A DNA stretch of 64,000 bases from Aedoeadaptatus ivorii (GCF_900638585.1 NZ_LR134523.1:248001-312000); one strand, 5' to 3'. Positions 16,865 through 26,723 are shown, numbered from the stretch's first letter. Numbers and translations: made by a program. The notes: generated from the sequence alone by a model not told the origin.

Positions 16865-18207
16865 AACTTTTCGGAACCGACGGAATACGCGGCGTGGCCA
16901 ACGAGGACCTTACGCCCGAACTCGCCATGCGCACCGGCGCCGTCCTGGGCGATCGGATTGCAAAGAACAGCGCGGAGCGTGGCTTTGTGCTCTTGGGGCG
17001 AGACACGAGAAAGTCCGGGGAGATGCTCGCCTCCGCCGTCGCGGCGGGTATTATGTCCGCCGGCGTGGACGTGGTGGACCTTTCGGTCATCCCCACCCCG
17101 GGCGTGGCGTATTTGGTGCGCAAATACGGCGCCCGGGCGGGCATCGTCATCTCCGCCTCCCACAATCCCTATCCCTATAACGGCATCAAAATCTTTGCCG
17201 ATACCGGCTACAAACTGCCCGATGCCGTAGAAGAGGAGATCGAAGCCCATATCGTCGACGATCACTTTCAACCCCGCCGCGCGGTGGGGGCGGCGGTGGG
17301 GACCTACCGCCGGGAATTTACCGGCGCGGGCGACTACGAGGCCTATCTGAAAAGCCTTATCGGCGGCGACCTGAAGGGCTTAAAAATCGCCATCGATCCC
17401 GGAAACGGCGCGCTCTATGCCATGGCGCCACGGGTGCTCACCGAACTCGGCGCCGAGGTGATCGCCATCTCCACCGCACCGGACGGCGAAAACATCAACG
17501 CCGAATGCGGCTCCACCGCGCCGGAAAAGATCCAACTACTGGTCAAACAAACCGGCGCCCATATCGGATTTTCCTTCGACGGCGACGCCGACCGCATCAT
17601 CGCCGTCGACGAGACCGGCGCCATCGTAGACGGCGACCACATCCTCGCCATCTGCGCCGCCCAACTCAAGGAAAAGGGCGAACTCGACGGCAACACCGTC
17701 GTCGGCACCGTGATGACCAATATCGGACTGGATCGCTACTTGAAGGAACAGGGCATCGACCTCATCAAGACCAAAGTCGGCGACCGCTACGTATTGGAAG
17801 CCATGCGCGATGCGGGCTATGTACTCGGCGGCGAGCAGTCGGGGCATATTATCTTCAGCCGCTACAACACCACCGGCGACGGCCTCGCTACGGGCCTGCA
17901 CCTATTGGACGTCCTAAAGGAGCGGGGCGTTCCCATGAGCGCGCTGAACGGCCTGATGACATCCTATCCCCAGGTCCTCGTCAACGCCACGGTGGACAAA
18001 CACAAAAAAGAAGCCTATAAAGAACATCCTGGCATACAAAAGCGCATTCGCGAAATCGAAGCCCGCTTTCAAGACGAAGGACGCGTCGTCATCCGCCCCT
18101 CCGGCACCGAACCCTTGGTGCGGGTGATGATCGAAGGCGAGGACCAAGCGGTGTTGGACCGGGAAGCCCGGGCCCTGGCCGCGTACATCGAAAAGGAGTT
18201 GCAATGA
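16861..18207 (+). CDS. glmM: Phosphoglucosamine mutase
   Basis: A 448-residue enzyme converting glucosamine-6-phosphate to glucosamine-1-phosphate for peptidoglycan precursors. The start KLFGTDGIRGVAN, the phosphoserine loop ISASHNPYPYNGIK (about residues 98-111), the metal loop SFDGDADRII, the sugar loop GGEQSGHII and the phosphate loop RPSGTEPLVRV are all present. The ATG overlaps the cca stop and follows GACAGGAGGAACAG. It overlaps degV by 4 bp at its end. Confidence 0.96.
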   Translation: MKLFGTDGIRGVANEDLTPELAMRTGAVLGDRIAKNSAERGFVLLGRDTRKSGEMLASAVAAGIMSAGVDVVDLSVIPTPGVAYLVRKYGARAGIVISASHNPYPYNGIKIFADTGYKLPDAVEEEIEAHIVDDHFQPRRAVGAAVGTYRREFTGAGDYEAYLKSLIGGDLKGLKIAIDPGNGALYAMAPRVLTELGAEVIAISTAPDGENINAECGSTAPEKIQLLVKQTGAHIGFSFDGDADRIIAVDETGAIVDGDHILAICAAQLKEKGELDGNTVVGTVMTNIGLDRYLKEQGIDLIKTKVGDRYVLEAMRDAGYVLGGEQSGHIIFSRYNTTGDGLATGLHLLDVLKERGVPMSALNGLMTSYPQVLVNATVDKHKKEAYKEHPGIQKRIREIEARFQDEGRVVIRPSGTEPLVRVMIEGEDQAVLDREARALAAYIEKELQ

Positions 18208-19046
18208 CAAAGATCAGAATCATCGCGGATACCTCCGCGGACTTTACCCGAGAAGAAGCGGAAGCCATAGATCTTATCTTCGTGCCCTTTACCATCGAAG
18301 TGGGGGGAAAGACCTATGTGGACGATTACGACGTAGACATTGACGCCATGTATAAAGATATGGCGGCGTCGAAAGATCCCATCCGCACCGCCTGCCCCTC
18401 GCCTTACCATTATGAGACGGCACTGGAAGAAGCGGATGCCGACGCGGTGTTCGTCGTCACCATCTCCTCGAAACTTTCCGGCAGCTACAACGCCGCCTAT
18501 ACCGCCGTGGAGCGCTATAAGCGCGAACACCCCGATCGCAAAGTCGCCTTGATCGACTCCAAATCCGCCTCCGCCGGCACCGCCAATGTGGTGGATCGGA
18601 TCGCATCGGGCATCGAAAAGGGTGCGGACTTCGACGAAATCTTGCGCGATGTCGAACGCTATGTCGACGAGCAGACCACCTTCTTTATCCTCGAGACCAT
18701 GGACCAACTCGTGAAAAACGGCCGCGTCCGCAAACTCACCGGACGCGCCATGAACGCCTTAAATGTAAAGCCCATCATGCGTTCTAACGACGGCAACATC
18801 GAACTGCACCAGGTCAACCGGGGCTTCAAAAAGAGCCTGGCGCGCTTGGGCGAGCACATCGTAAAAATGGCAAAGGAGAAGAGCTACGAGCTCATCACCA
18901 TCTCCCATTCCGAGGCGGAAGAGAAGGCGAAAGAGCTCAAAGACATCATCGCCAAAGAGATCTTCGACGTCACCATCCGCATCGTACACACCAAGGCATT
19001 GGCAAGCGGTTACGCCGACTTCGGGGGCATCGTCGTCGCCCTATAG
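18204..19046 (+). CDS. DegV family fatty-acid-binding protein
   Basis: A 280-residue DegV/FakB-type protein that holds a fatty acid for phosphorylation by a FakA kinase. The N-terminal IIADTSADFT, the mid-protein TACPSPYHYETAL and TISSKLSGSYNAA (fatty-acid carboxylate contacts), and GRVRKLTGR agree with the family. Its partner kinase FakA is not in this window. ATGA overlap with glmM makes it the last gene of cca-glmM-degV. Confidence 0.9.
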   Translation: MTKIRIIADTSADFTREEAEAIDLIFVPFTIEVGGKTYVDDYDVDIDAMYKDMAASKDPIRTACPSPYHYETALEEADADAVFVVTISSKLSGSYNAAYTAVERYKREHPDRKVALIDSKSASAGTANVVDRIASGIEKGADFDEILRDVERYVDEQTTFFILETMDQLVKNGRVRKLTGRAMNALNVKPIMRSNDGNIELHQVNRGFKKSLARLGEHIVKMAKEKSYELITISHSEAEEKAKELKDIIAKEIFDVTIRIVHTKALASGYADFGGIVVAL

Positions 19047-19051
19047 AAATC

Positions 19052-19080
19052 TTGCATTTTCCCGAAATTTGGGGTAACAT
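19052..19080 (+). promoter_or_regulatory. Promoter of tuf
   Basis: TTGCAT (19052-19057) and TAACAT (19075-19080) are separated by exactly 17 bp. AGGAGG follows before the tuf ATG. Confidence 0.6.
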
Positions 19081-19116
19081 ACACGTATATACTCTGCGAA
19101 AATTAGGAGGACAATT

Positions 19117-20310
<1,194 letters not shown>

Positions 20311-20320
20311 GAACCGAAAG

Positions 20321-20351
20321 AAAAAGAGCGCGGCACGCCGCGTTCTTTTTT
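20321..20351 (+). terminator. Terminator after tuf
   Basis: An AAAGAGCGCGG-cacg-CCGCGTTCTTT hairpin (one G-T pair) is followed by a T run. Confidence 0.85.
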
Positions 20352-20429
20352 GTGGGTAAAAAGGCTGTTGGTGGCGTTGTGCGCTATTAAAAACAAAAGG
20401 TACGTCGTGCGTTTCGGCAATGGCTTCGT

Positions 20430-20806
20430 TGCATACCCCTTGTAGGGAGAGAGATTCTTCGACTCGGAACTAAAGTTCCTCGCTCAGAATGACAAAGAGG
20501 GCGGTTCGTGAAAAAACAATTGTCATCCTGAGCGGAGTGTAGCGAAGTCGGCCGCTCCGTTAGCCAAATCAAAGATATGGACTGCGCGGCATCTGACCTA
20601 CGACGAAATCGAAGATTTCTGTTAGGTCATGAAAGGATCTCAAGTTGGCTATTGCGGGTCGACTGCTTGCATGGTGTCGATTGCGTGTCTTATGGTCCGA
20701 ACCAGAAATGTACATCGTGCGTTTCGGCAATGGCCTCGTCGTGTACCCCATGTCGGGAGAGAGATCTTTCGACGTGGGGCTTCGCCCCTTGCTCAAGATG
20801 ACAATG
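20430..20806 (+). repeat. Interspersed repeat cluster 3
   Basis: A half-arm of the GGAAC/GTTCC type (about 20455-20495) is followed by one complete long unit (20520-20805, 286 bp) with inverted ends TTGTCATCCTGAGC and GCTCAAGATGACAAT. It includes the 82-bp nested palindromic segment (20553-20635). There is no gene between the tuf terminator and the radical SAM terminator. Confidence 0.85.
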
Positions 20807-20825
20807 TGGTTGCGGTTTTCCGCAC

Positions 20826-20858
20826 ACAAAAAGAGCGAGGGGGTCCCTCGCTCTGTAT
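20826..20858 (-). terminator. Terminator after radical SAM gene
   Basis: On the minus strand AGAGCGAGGG-acc-CCCTCGCTCT is followed by TTTTTG. Confidence 0.85.
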
Positions 20859-20868
20859 CCGCGCGGCA

Positions 20869-22221
20869 TCAGCGGGCGTGCACTTTTTCTTTTCGTTCGC
20901 GTAAGGTCTTTTCCCAAAGCTTGCCGGAGGTCTCGGCCCACATATCGGCGGTGTCGTGGCATTTGGCGCAGAGGTCGTCGACGTTTTCGGGGTTAAGCAG
21001 ATCGGTCGACTTGGCGCCGGAGGCGTGGACCATATCCGCCAAGCGGTCTTTGTTGTCCAAGAGGGGACAGGGACGCAGCAGATTGTCGTTGAAGGGCTGT
21101 CCGTCTCGGTAGGCCCGAAAGAGGGGGTTGGTGAGGGCATCGAGCAGCGAAACTTCGCGGATGTTGGCGTCGGAGTAGTGGATAAAGGCACAGGGCTCCA
21201 CGTCGCCATTGGCGTTGATGTGCAGATAGTTGCGGCCGCCGGCGATACAACCGTGTACGTATTCGCTGTCGTTCCAGAAGTCAATGGTAAAGATCGGCTT
21301 TTCGTTGCGGAATTTGCGGATGGTGTGATAGATCTCTTCCCGCTGTTCGGGCGTCGCCATCAGTTCGGTGGGAGAGCCGACTCCGACGGGCATAAAGGTG
21401 AAGAACCAAGCGAAGAGGGCGCCCTTTTCGACCATAAAGTCGAAATATTCTTCGGAGGCGATGGCCTCGGTATTTTGCGAAGTATAGGCGCAGGATACGC
21501 CGAAGGGCAAATGGTGGGCCTTCAAAATATCCATGGCGCGCTCGATTTGGGCAAAGGTGCCGCTGCCGCGGCGGCCGTCGGTGGCGGCTTCAAAACCTTC
21601 CACGCTGATGGCGGGCACGAAGTTTTTGACCCGGAGCATCTCCTCGGCAAAGGCGTCGTCGATCAGGGTGCCGTTGGTAAAGGCGAGGAAAAAGCAGTCG
21701 TCGTGCTTTTCACAGAGCCGGATGACGTCGTCTTTGCGCACCAAGGGCTCGCCGCCCGAGAACAAGAACACGTGCATGCCCAGTTCTTTGCCCTGGCGGA
21801 TGATGTCGTCGAGCTCCTCGAATCGCAAATTCAAGTGGTCGTCATACTGCGCCGCCCAGCAGCCATCGCAGGCCAGGTTGCAGGCGGTGGTGGGGTCGAT
21901 GAGCATTGTCCAGGGAATATTGCAGTCGTATTTTTTCTCGAGGGCGTCTTTTTTCGGCGCCCAGTCCACGAATCCGTTGATGACGAAGTTTTGGAAAAAG
22001 GCGTCGATGACGCCGGGGTCGATGTCTTCGAACACGTGGTCCATAAGTATATGCCAATTGTTGTTCGGGTCCTTGACCATGGGACGCAGGAACTGAAATT
22101 GGGAGTAACCCGCGAGTTTGGGATAGAATTTCTCTAAGAAATCGTATGCCTTTTCTATATTGTCGGCGGGATCTTCTTGCACAAATTGAATCAGTTTTTT
22201 GACCGTAAAATTTTTTAACAT
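20869..22221 (-). CDS. Radical SAM protein with SPASM-like tail
   Basis: A 450-residue radical SAM enzyme. The cluster motif CNLACDGC (CxxxCxxC, about residue 115) follows an N-terminal region of about 100 residues that has no known catalytic motif. FLFSGGEPLVRKDD is the SAM-binding GGEP stretch. The C-terminal third has further cysteines (HGCIAGGRNYLHI, EPCAFIHY, CPLLDN, LCAKCHD) like a SPASM auxiliary-cluster domain. The reaction and substrate are unknown. I start at ATG 22221 (GGGAGG upstream); the frame is open to 22575 but shows no homology there. A TetR gene lies upstream on the same strand. Confidence 0.87.
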   Translation of the reverse strand: MLKNFTVKKLIQFVQEDPADNIEKAYDFLEKFYPKLAGYSQFQFLRPMVKDPNNNWHILMDHVFEDIDPGVIDAFFQNFVINGFVDWAPKKDALEKKYDCNIPWTMLIDPTTACNLACDGCWAAQYDDHLNLRFEELDDIIRQGKELGMHVFLFSGGEPLVRKDDVIRLCEKHDDCFFLAFTNGTLIDDAFAEEMLRVKNFVPAISVEGFEAATDGRRGSGTFAQIERAMDILKAHHLPFGVSCAYTSQNTEAIASEEYFDFMVEKGALFAWFFTFMPVGVGSPTELMATPEQREEIYHTIRKFRNEKPIFTIDFWNDSEYVHGCIAGGRNYLHINANGDVEPCAFIHYSDANIREVSLLDALTNPLFRAYRDGQPFNDNLLRPCPLLDNKDRLADMVHASGAKSTDLLNPENVDDLCAKCHDTADMWAETSGKLWEKTLRERKEKVHAR

Positions 22222-22316
22222 AAGAACCTCCCTTGTAGCTATATCATAGTCTCCACCGGGTCGGATTGATATAGACAAATGAAGCGTTCTGTCTGAAAAT
22301 CGCGTTTTTTGTAGAT

Positions 22317-22859
22317 TTACGAAGATTTTGCCATGGAATCGAGGGTATGAGAAAGGCTTTCTTTGAGCAAAAAGCGAATCTGATCCCGATACACCTGAAA
22401 ATTCTCGTCCATATTGCGCTGTACCCAGTAGAGATAGATGCCGGTAAAGCTGTAGGTAAAAAAGTCGACGAGGAGTTCGGCGGCGTCCGGATCGACGGGG
22501 CGCCGCGGCGCATCCGCTTCGATGCGCTTGCGAATAAAAGGCCGCATATGGCCCATGATATAGTCGCCGATCCACTTGGGGTTGACGGAGTGGTAGATGT
22601 TTAAGATGATTTTTTTCTGCTTCAACGACTCCTCGAAGATCTTGAGCAGAAGATCGTCACCGCCCGCGAACAAAGGCGAAATGTCTTCGTCCAGGGTGTA
22701 TCGCAAGAGGTCATAAATGTCTTCGAAGTGGTAGTAAAAGGTCTGCCGGTTGACCCCCGCCTGATCGGAGATTTCTTTGACGGTGATCTCGTCGAGACTG
22801 CGGGTCTTTAGGCAATCGACCAATGCCTCCGCCAATGCGTTTTTCGTATCGTGGGCCAC
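22317..22859 (-). CDS. TetR family regulator
   Basis: A 180-residue TetR/AcrR-type repressor. The helix-turn-helix is at about residues 20-45 (ITVKEISDQAGVNRQTFYYHF). The C-terminal half resembles the TetR_C_8 (DhaS-like) ligand domain, with FFTYSFTGIYLYWV near residue 135. The start is GTG, preceded by AAAGGAGGGACACC. It lies 95 bp upstream of the radical SAM gene on the same strand and most likely controls it. The ligand is unknown. Confidence 0.88.
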   Translation of the reverse strand: MAHDTKNALAEALVDCLKTRSLDEITVKEISDQAGVNRQTFYYHFEDIYDLLRYTLDEDISPLFAGGDDLLLKIFEESLKQKKIILNIYHSVNPKWIGDYIMGHMRPFIRKRIEADAPRRPVDPDAAELLVDFFTYSFTGIYLYWVQRNMDENFQVYRDQIRFLLKESLSHTLDSMAKSS

Positions 22860-22951
22860 GGTGTCCCTCCTTTCTGCGGTTTTTTCGCCGTTACTATATC
22901 TTTACCCAATCGCAGCATGAAAATTTGTCGCAAAGAAAAGCGGAAATACGG

Positions 22952-22978
22952 TTGACAGCGTACGGATCTATGTAGTAT
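22952..22978 (+). promoter_or_regulatory. Promoter of the T-box leader
   Basis: A consensus TTGACA (22952-22957) is followed after 15 bp by TAGTAT (22973-22978). The spacing is short but the position fits the T-box start. Confidence 0.5.
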
Positions 22979-22984
22979 CCTTTC

Positions 22985-23241
22985 TAACAACAGCAAACCA
23001 CAGAAAAGAAGAGTACCCTTCCGAGATGCGTACAGAGAGCTTTGTTTGGTGAGAAAAGCGGATTCGACGGAGGCGAAGATGGTCTTTTGTCCGGGAGACT
23101 TCGATACTAGGGGTCTACGGGGGCGCCCGTTATAGCGCTAGGGTATGATGGTACCTGAAGAGGCTTTTGCCGCGAGGCATAGGCGAAATAAGGTGGTAAC
23201 ACGGAGTAAAACTCTCGTCCTTTGGGACGGGAGTTTTTTTG
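22985..23241 (+). promoter_or_regulatory. T-box riboswitch (methionine tRNA)
   Basis: A leader of about 255 nt upstream of metY-metA. Near the 5' end is the AG-rich stretch ACAGAGAGC with GGTGAGAAAAGC typical of stem I. A plausible specifier ATG (23079-23081) matches methionine. The conserved T-box is AAATAAGGTGGTAACACGG (23186-23204). A terminator hairpin follows (ACTCTCGTCC-ttt-GGGACGGGAGT, then T7; 23208-23241). Uncharged tRNA-Met would stabilise the antiterminator and switch on the methionine genes. The T-box itself is certain; the specifier assignment rests on position and on the genes controlled. Confidence 0.9.
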
Positions 23242-23262
23242 TTGGCAAAAGGAGGATTTACA

Positions 23263-24543
23263 ATGACGGATTTGAATCGCATCGACATCGAGAGCTTGTG
23301 TGTGCAGGGCGGCTATCAGCCGAAGAGCGGCGCGCTCAGAACGCTTCCGATCGCGCAGGGCACTACCTACAAATACGACGACGCCGACGAAGTGGCGGAG
23401 CTGTTCGACTTAAAGCGCGAAGGGCATTTGTATACGCGCATCTCCAACCCCACCACGGCGGCATTTGAAGAAAAGATCGCCCAACTGGAAGGCGGCATCG
23501 GCGCCGTCGCCACGGCATCGGGACAGGCGGCGAATTTGATGGCGGTCCTCACCATCACCAAGGCCGGCGAAAATGTCGTCGCCATGAACAATATTTACGG
23601 CGGCACCTATACGTTGTTGGGTTCCACCCTAGAAAAATTCGGCATCGAATGCCGCTTTGTGGCCCTAAACGATTTCGAAGCGCTCGATGCCGCCATCGAC
23701 GAGAACACCAAGCTCGTATTCGGCGAAACCGTAGGCAACCCCGGCGTCGCGGTGTTGGATATCGAAGGGGCGGCGGAAATCGCCCACGCCCACGACATTC
23801 CCCTCGTGGTCGACAACACCTTTGCCACGCCGTATCTGTGCCGGCCCTTCCGATTTGGCGCCGACATCGTCACCCATTCCGCGAGCAAATATATCGACGG
23901 TCATTCCTTCTGCATGGGCGGGGTCGTCATCGACGGCGGCCGCTTCGACTGGACCGGCGGCAAATTCCCCTGCCTGACCGAAGCGGACCCGAACTACCAC
24001 GGCCTCAGCTATACCGAGACCTTCGGCGATGCCGCCTATATCACCAAGGCGCGGGCGGTGTTTCTGAGGGATTTGGGCGCATCGCTCAGCCCCCTGCACG
24101 CCGCGAGCTTTCACAAAAGCCTAGAAACGCTGGCGCTGCGTATGGAACGCCACAGCGCCAACGCCCTCGAGATCGCGAAATATCTGGCGAATCACTCCAA
24201 GGTGGAATGGGTGCACTACCCCCATCTGCCCGATTCCGAAAGCTATGCGCTCGCCCAAAAGTACCTGCCCGACGGCGGAAGCGGCGTGATCTCCTTCGGC
24301 GTAAAGGGCGGTTTGGAAGAGACCAAGGCGTGGATCAACGGCCTCGAGATGGTGAGCCTGGTGGTGCACGTGGCAGATACGAGAAGCCATGCCCTTCACC
24401 CAGCGAGCATGACCCATCGCCAGCTCAGCGACGAAGCCCTAAAGGCGGCGGGGATCTCGCCCAATATGGTGCGACTCTCCGTGGGAATCGAAAAAGTAGA
24501 CGACATCATTCGCGATTTGGACGCATCGTTTTCGAAGCTATAA
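23263..24543 (+). CDS. metY: O-acetylhomoserine sulfhydrylase
   Basis: A 426-residue PLP enzyme of the Cys/Met metabolism family, replacing the acetyl group of O-acetylhomoserine with sulfide to give homocysteine. TGAT-like motifs are SGQAANLMAVL, VDNTFATPYLCRPF and the PLP lysine region SASKYIDGHSFCMGGVVIDG (about residue 205). Length (about 425) and THSASKYIDGH favour MetY over MetB/MetC (about 380-400), with an insertion around FPCLTEADPNYHGLSY. The ATG at 23263 follows AAAGGAGG. It is controlled by the T-box and followed by metA. Confidence 0.92.
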   Translation: MTDLNRIDIESLCVQGGYQPKSGALRTLPIAQGTTYKYDDADEVAELFDLKREGHLYTRISNPTTAAFEEKIAQLEGGIGAVATASGQAANLMAVLTITKAGENVVAMNNIYGGTYTLLGSTLEKFGIECRFVALNDFEALDAAIDENTKLVFGETVGNPGVAVLDIEGAAEIAHAHDIPLVVDNTFATPYLCRPFRFGADIVTHSASKYIDGHSFCMGGVVIDGGRFDWTGGKFPCLTEADPNYHGLSYTETFGDAAYITKARAVFLRDLGASLSPLHAASFHKSLETLALRMERHSANALEIAKYLANHSKVEWVHYPHLPDSESYALAQKYLPDGGSGVISFGVKGGLEETKAWINGLEMVSLVVHVADTRSHALHPASMTHRQLSDEALKAAGISPNMVRLSVGIEKVDDIIRDLDASFSKL

Positions 24544-24566
24544 CAAGACGAAATCAGGAGGGAAGG

Positions 24567-25427
24567 ATGACGGCGTTGTTTGGTACAAAGGAAGGGAAAC
24601 AGAATATAGACACACGAAAGAGCGCGCGGCATAACGCGCCGCTTCGCATCGCGCTGGTCAATCTGATGCCCGACAAACGCGCGACCGAAATGCAGTTTCG
24701 CGCCCTGCTTTCGCGGAGCGGGGCCGAAATCGACTGTATCCGCATGGCGAGCTATACGAGCAAGCGCGGCAGAGATCTGGACTGCGTGCGGCGGTACAAA
24801 ACCTACGACGAGATCCAAGGCGAGCACTACGACGCCATGATCTTTACCGGCGCGCCGGTGGAATGCATCGACTACGCGGATATCGTCTACTGGGAGGAAC
24901 TGACCCGGCTTTTCGACTACGCCGAGAGGCGCGTCGAGAGCACCATGTTTATCTGCTGGGCGGCGCAGGCGGCCCTCCACTACTTTTACGGCATCGGCCA
25001 TCGAACCGCGTCGCACAAAATCTTCGGCGTATACGACTACCCGCGGCGCGAGGAAAATGCCCTATTTGCGGGCTTCGACGACCGCTACTATATTCCCCAT
25101 TCCCGCCACACCTATGTGCGAAGTGGGGATGTGGCAGTGGATTCCATCGACATCCTGGCGGCGAGAGAAGAGACCGGCATCAGCCTCGCGGCAGATGGTA
25201 ACCGCGGCTTTCTCTTCAACTTCGGCCACTGGGAATACGACCGCAACACCCTCCACCGGGAATACCTGCGCGATCTGTCCCGCCAAAAACCCATACGTCC
25301 GCCCGAAAACTACTACCGCGGCGACGATCCGGCGGCGGAAATCTGCGTGCGCTGGCGGGCATCGGCGACGCTGTTTTTCGAAAACTGGGCGCATCTCGCC
25401 CGCCAAAAGGCAAGAGCGGTGCAGTAA
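24567..25427 (+). CDS. metA: Homoserine O-acyltransferase (MetA)
   Basis: A 286-residue enzyme that activates homoserine by O-acylation, supplying the substrate of MetY. Family motifs are LVNLMPDKRATEMQFRALL, FTGAPVECIDY, the nucleophile in FICWAAQAAL (about residue 133), PHSRHT, and the His-Glu pair in FNFGHWEYD. The neighbour MetY suggests that acetyl-CoA is the donor, giving O-acetylhomoserine, although MetA proteins are often labelled succinyltransferases. ATG at 24567 follows AGGAGGGAAGG, 23 bp after metY. The operon ends in a terminator shared with mgtE. Confidence 0.93.
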   Translation: MTALFGTKEGKQNIDTRKSARHNAPLRIALVNLMPDKRATEMQFRALLSRSGAEIDCIRMASYTSKRGRDLDCVRRYKTYDEIQGEHYDAMIFTGAPVECIDYADIVYWEELTRLFDYAERRVESTMFICWAAQAALHYFYGIGHRTASHKIFGVYDYPRREENALFAGFDDRYYIPHSRHTYVRSGDVAVDSIDILAAREETGISLAADGNRGFLFNFGHWEYDRNTLHREYLRDLSRQKPIRPPENYYRGDDPAAEICVRWRASATLFFENWAHLARQKARAVQ

Positions 25428-25432
25428 GACGA

Positions 25433-25467
25433 AAAAAACATCTCCTGTCAACACGGGAGATGTTTTT
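25433..25467. terminator. Bidirectional terminator, metYA / mgtE
   Basis: AAAAACATCTCC and its complement around a 10-nt loop, flanked by A and T runs; it serves both convergent units. Confidence 0.85.
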
Positions 25468-25478
25468 GATTGCGCAGA

Positions 25479-26234
25479 TTATAGATACGGAATCACCGCC
25501 GTCGCCAGGCCGAAATAGACGATCAGTGCAAAGGCGTCGCAGAGGGTGGTGATAAAGGGGCCCGATGCCACCGCGGGATCGATCCCGATTTTGTCGAAGA
25601 GCGTGGGGATAATATAGCCGATGGCGGCAGAAATCGTAAGCGTCAACAGGATCGACGTGCCCACCACCGCGGCGAGCAGCAGATTGCCTTCCACCACCAG
25701 CACCACGATCCCGATGGCGAGAAAAGCCGCCATCCCGATAAAAAAGCCCGAAGCGAGTTCGCGGAGAATGCTCTTTATAAAGCTCTGGTTGCGGTCTTGG
25801 TGAAACGCCAAGCGGCGAATGGCGAGGGCGAGGGATTGGGTGCCCACATTGCCGGCGCTGTCCAAAATAATCGGCATAAAAATCGCGAGCGCCACTACTT
25901 CCTCGATCGTGTCTTCAAAGAACGAAATCAGATTGGCGGAGATTAGGCCCAAAAAAATCAAAGTCACGATCCAGGGCACCCGCGCCTTTACCGCTTCGAA
26001 CACGGAATCCGCGGGGGAAGGCCGGCTATCTGTGTCTTCTACCAGCGTAAACAACCGCGTGAGCTCGTCGCCGTCCAAGCAGGCGGTAAGGCGGGTTTTG
26101 TTGACGGGGTAGAGGGATTGGAACAGCCGCTTTTGTTCGTTCGTTCGCAGGGAAAAAAACATATCCCGGAACTTTTCGTACTCTTCGTATTTTAAGAACC
26201 GATACATCAGGTCGAATTTCTTTTCGGTGGTCAT
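25479..26234 (-). CDS. mgtE: Short MgtE-type Mg2+ transporter lacking CBS domains
   Basis: A 251-residue protein containing the MgtE membrane domain (about residues 85-251, about five segments), with the family motif DSAGNVGTQSLALAIR (about 123-138) and an Asp-containing last segments region (FITTLCDAFALIVYFGLA). The N-terminal 80 residues are soluble and partly resemble the MgtE_N domain. The two CBS domains that gate classical 450-residue MgtE are absent. ATG at 26234 has AAAGGAGAT upstream. An M-box Mg2+ riboswitch lies in its leader, which strongly supports Mg2+ transport. Confidence 0.88.
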   Translation of the reverse strand: MTTEKKFDLMYRFLKYEEYEKFRDMFFSLRTNEQKRLFQSLYPVNKTRLTACLDGDELTRLFTLVEDTDSRPSPADSVFEAVKARVPWIVTLIFLGLISANLISFFEDTIEEVVALAIFMPIILDSAGNVGTQSLALAIRRLAFHQDRNQSFIKSILRELASGFFIGMAAFLAIGIVVLVVEGNLLLAAVVGTSILLTLTISAAIGYIIPTLFDKIGIDPAVASGPFITTLCDAFALIVYFGLATAVIPYL

Positions 26235-26354
26235 ATTTCTATCTCCTTTCGGTCGTGCGTTATTCGCGCTTCCAGTAGCGTCTCTCTCGGGGAAGAGGGT
26301 CTGACATAGTATGCTCCTTTCTGTGGGAGGACGATACAGAAACCCCGGAAGATA

Positions 26355-26558
26355 GAAAACCCCCACTGCGCAAGTGGGGGCATAACCGATACTTTCTATT
26401 GAGTTTCAGCACTTTACAACGTAACGTGAGGTAGCTGCATTATGTCTTTCCTTGGCGAAAAGACCTGTTCGACCCGTTGGCGTCTCTCGACATTTCCGGG
26501 CAGCAGCGTGTATTTGTAAAGGAGCCTCCCTTAATAACTGTATGATATTCATTTTTAC
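26355..26558 (-). promoter_or_regulatory. M-box (ykoK) magnesium riboswitch
   Basis: Read on the minus strand, the leader contains the conserved M-box pieces in order: GGGAGGCTCCTTTACAAATA, CGCTGCTGCCCGGAAATGTC, GAGACGCCAACGGGTCGA, AATGCAGCTACCTCACG and GTAAAGTGCTGAAACTC. A terminator hairpin follows (CCCCCACTTGCGCAGTGGGGG plus T4, positions 26355-26381, trimmed here to its arms CCCCCACT and AGTGGGGG). Mg2+ binding should favour termination, so mgtE is made when Mg2+ is scarce. The remaining 120 bp to the mgtE start hold no further element that I can recognise. Confidence 0.93.
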
Positions 26559-26564
26559 TATGTC

Positions 26565-26593
26565 ATCATATCATGGATTCCGAATCGGGGCAA
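26565..26593 (-). promoter_or_regulatory. Promoter of the M-box / mgtE transcript
   Basis: On the minus strand TTGCCC (26588-26593) and TATGAT (26565-26570) are 17 bp apart; the predicted start near 26558 is exactly where the M-box begins. Confidence 0.7.
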
Positions 26594-26640
26594 GGTGTGA
26601 AAATTTACATGGGGATCACGCAAATTTTAACCACCCCGTA

Positions 26641-26668
26641 TTGTTTTTTTTCCTCGGAAGCGTATAAT
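26641..26668 (+). promoter_or_regulatory. Promoter of serC operon
   Basis: TTGTTT (26641-26646), 16-bp spacer, TATAAT (26663-26668); CAGGAGGG precedes the serC ATG. Confidence 0.6.
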
Positions 26669-26723
26669 GGGGAACAATATATTTTAGCACGGTAATGTGT
26701 GAATTGATCCAGGAGGGATTGCT

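Noticed and set aside
20956-22137. 393-codon frame on the plus strand inside the radical SAM gene
   Set aside because: Antisense shadow of the real gene; it has no domain match and no ribosome site.
22273-22294. AGACA-(12)-TGTCT inverted repeat between the radical SAM and TetR genes
   Set aside because: The arms are only 5 bp; it could be a TetR operator but is too weak to list as a site.
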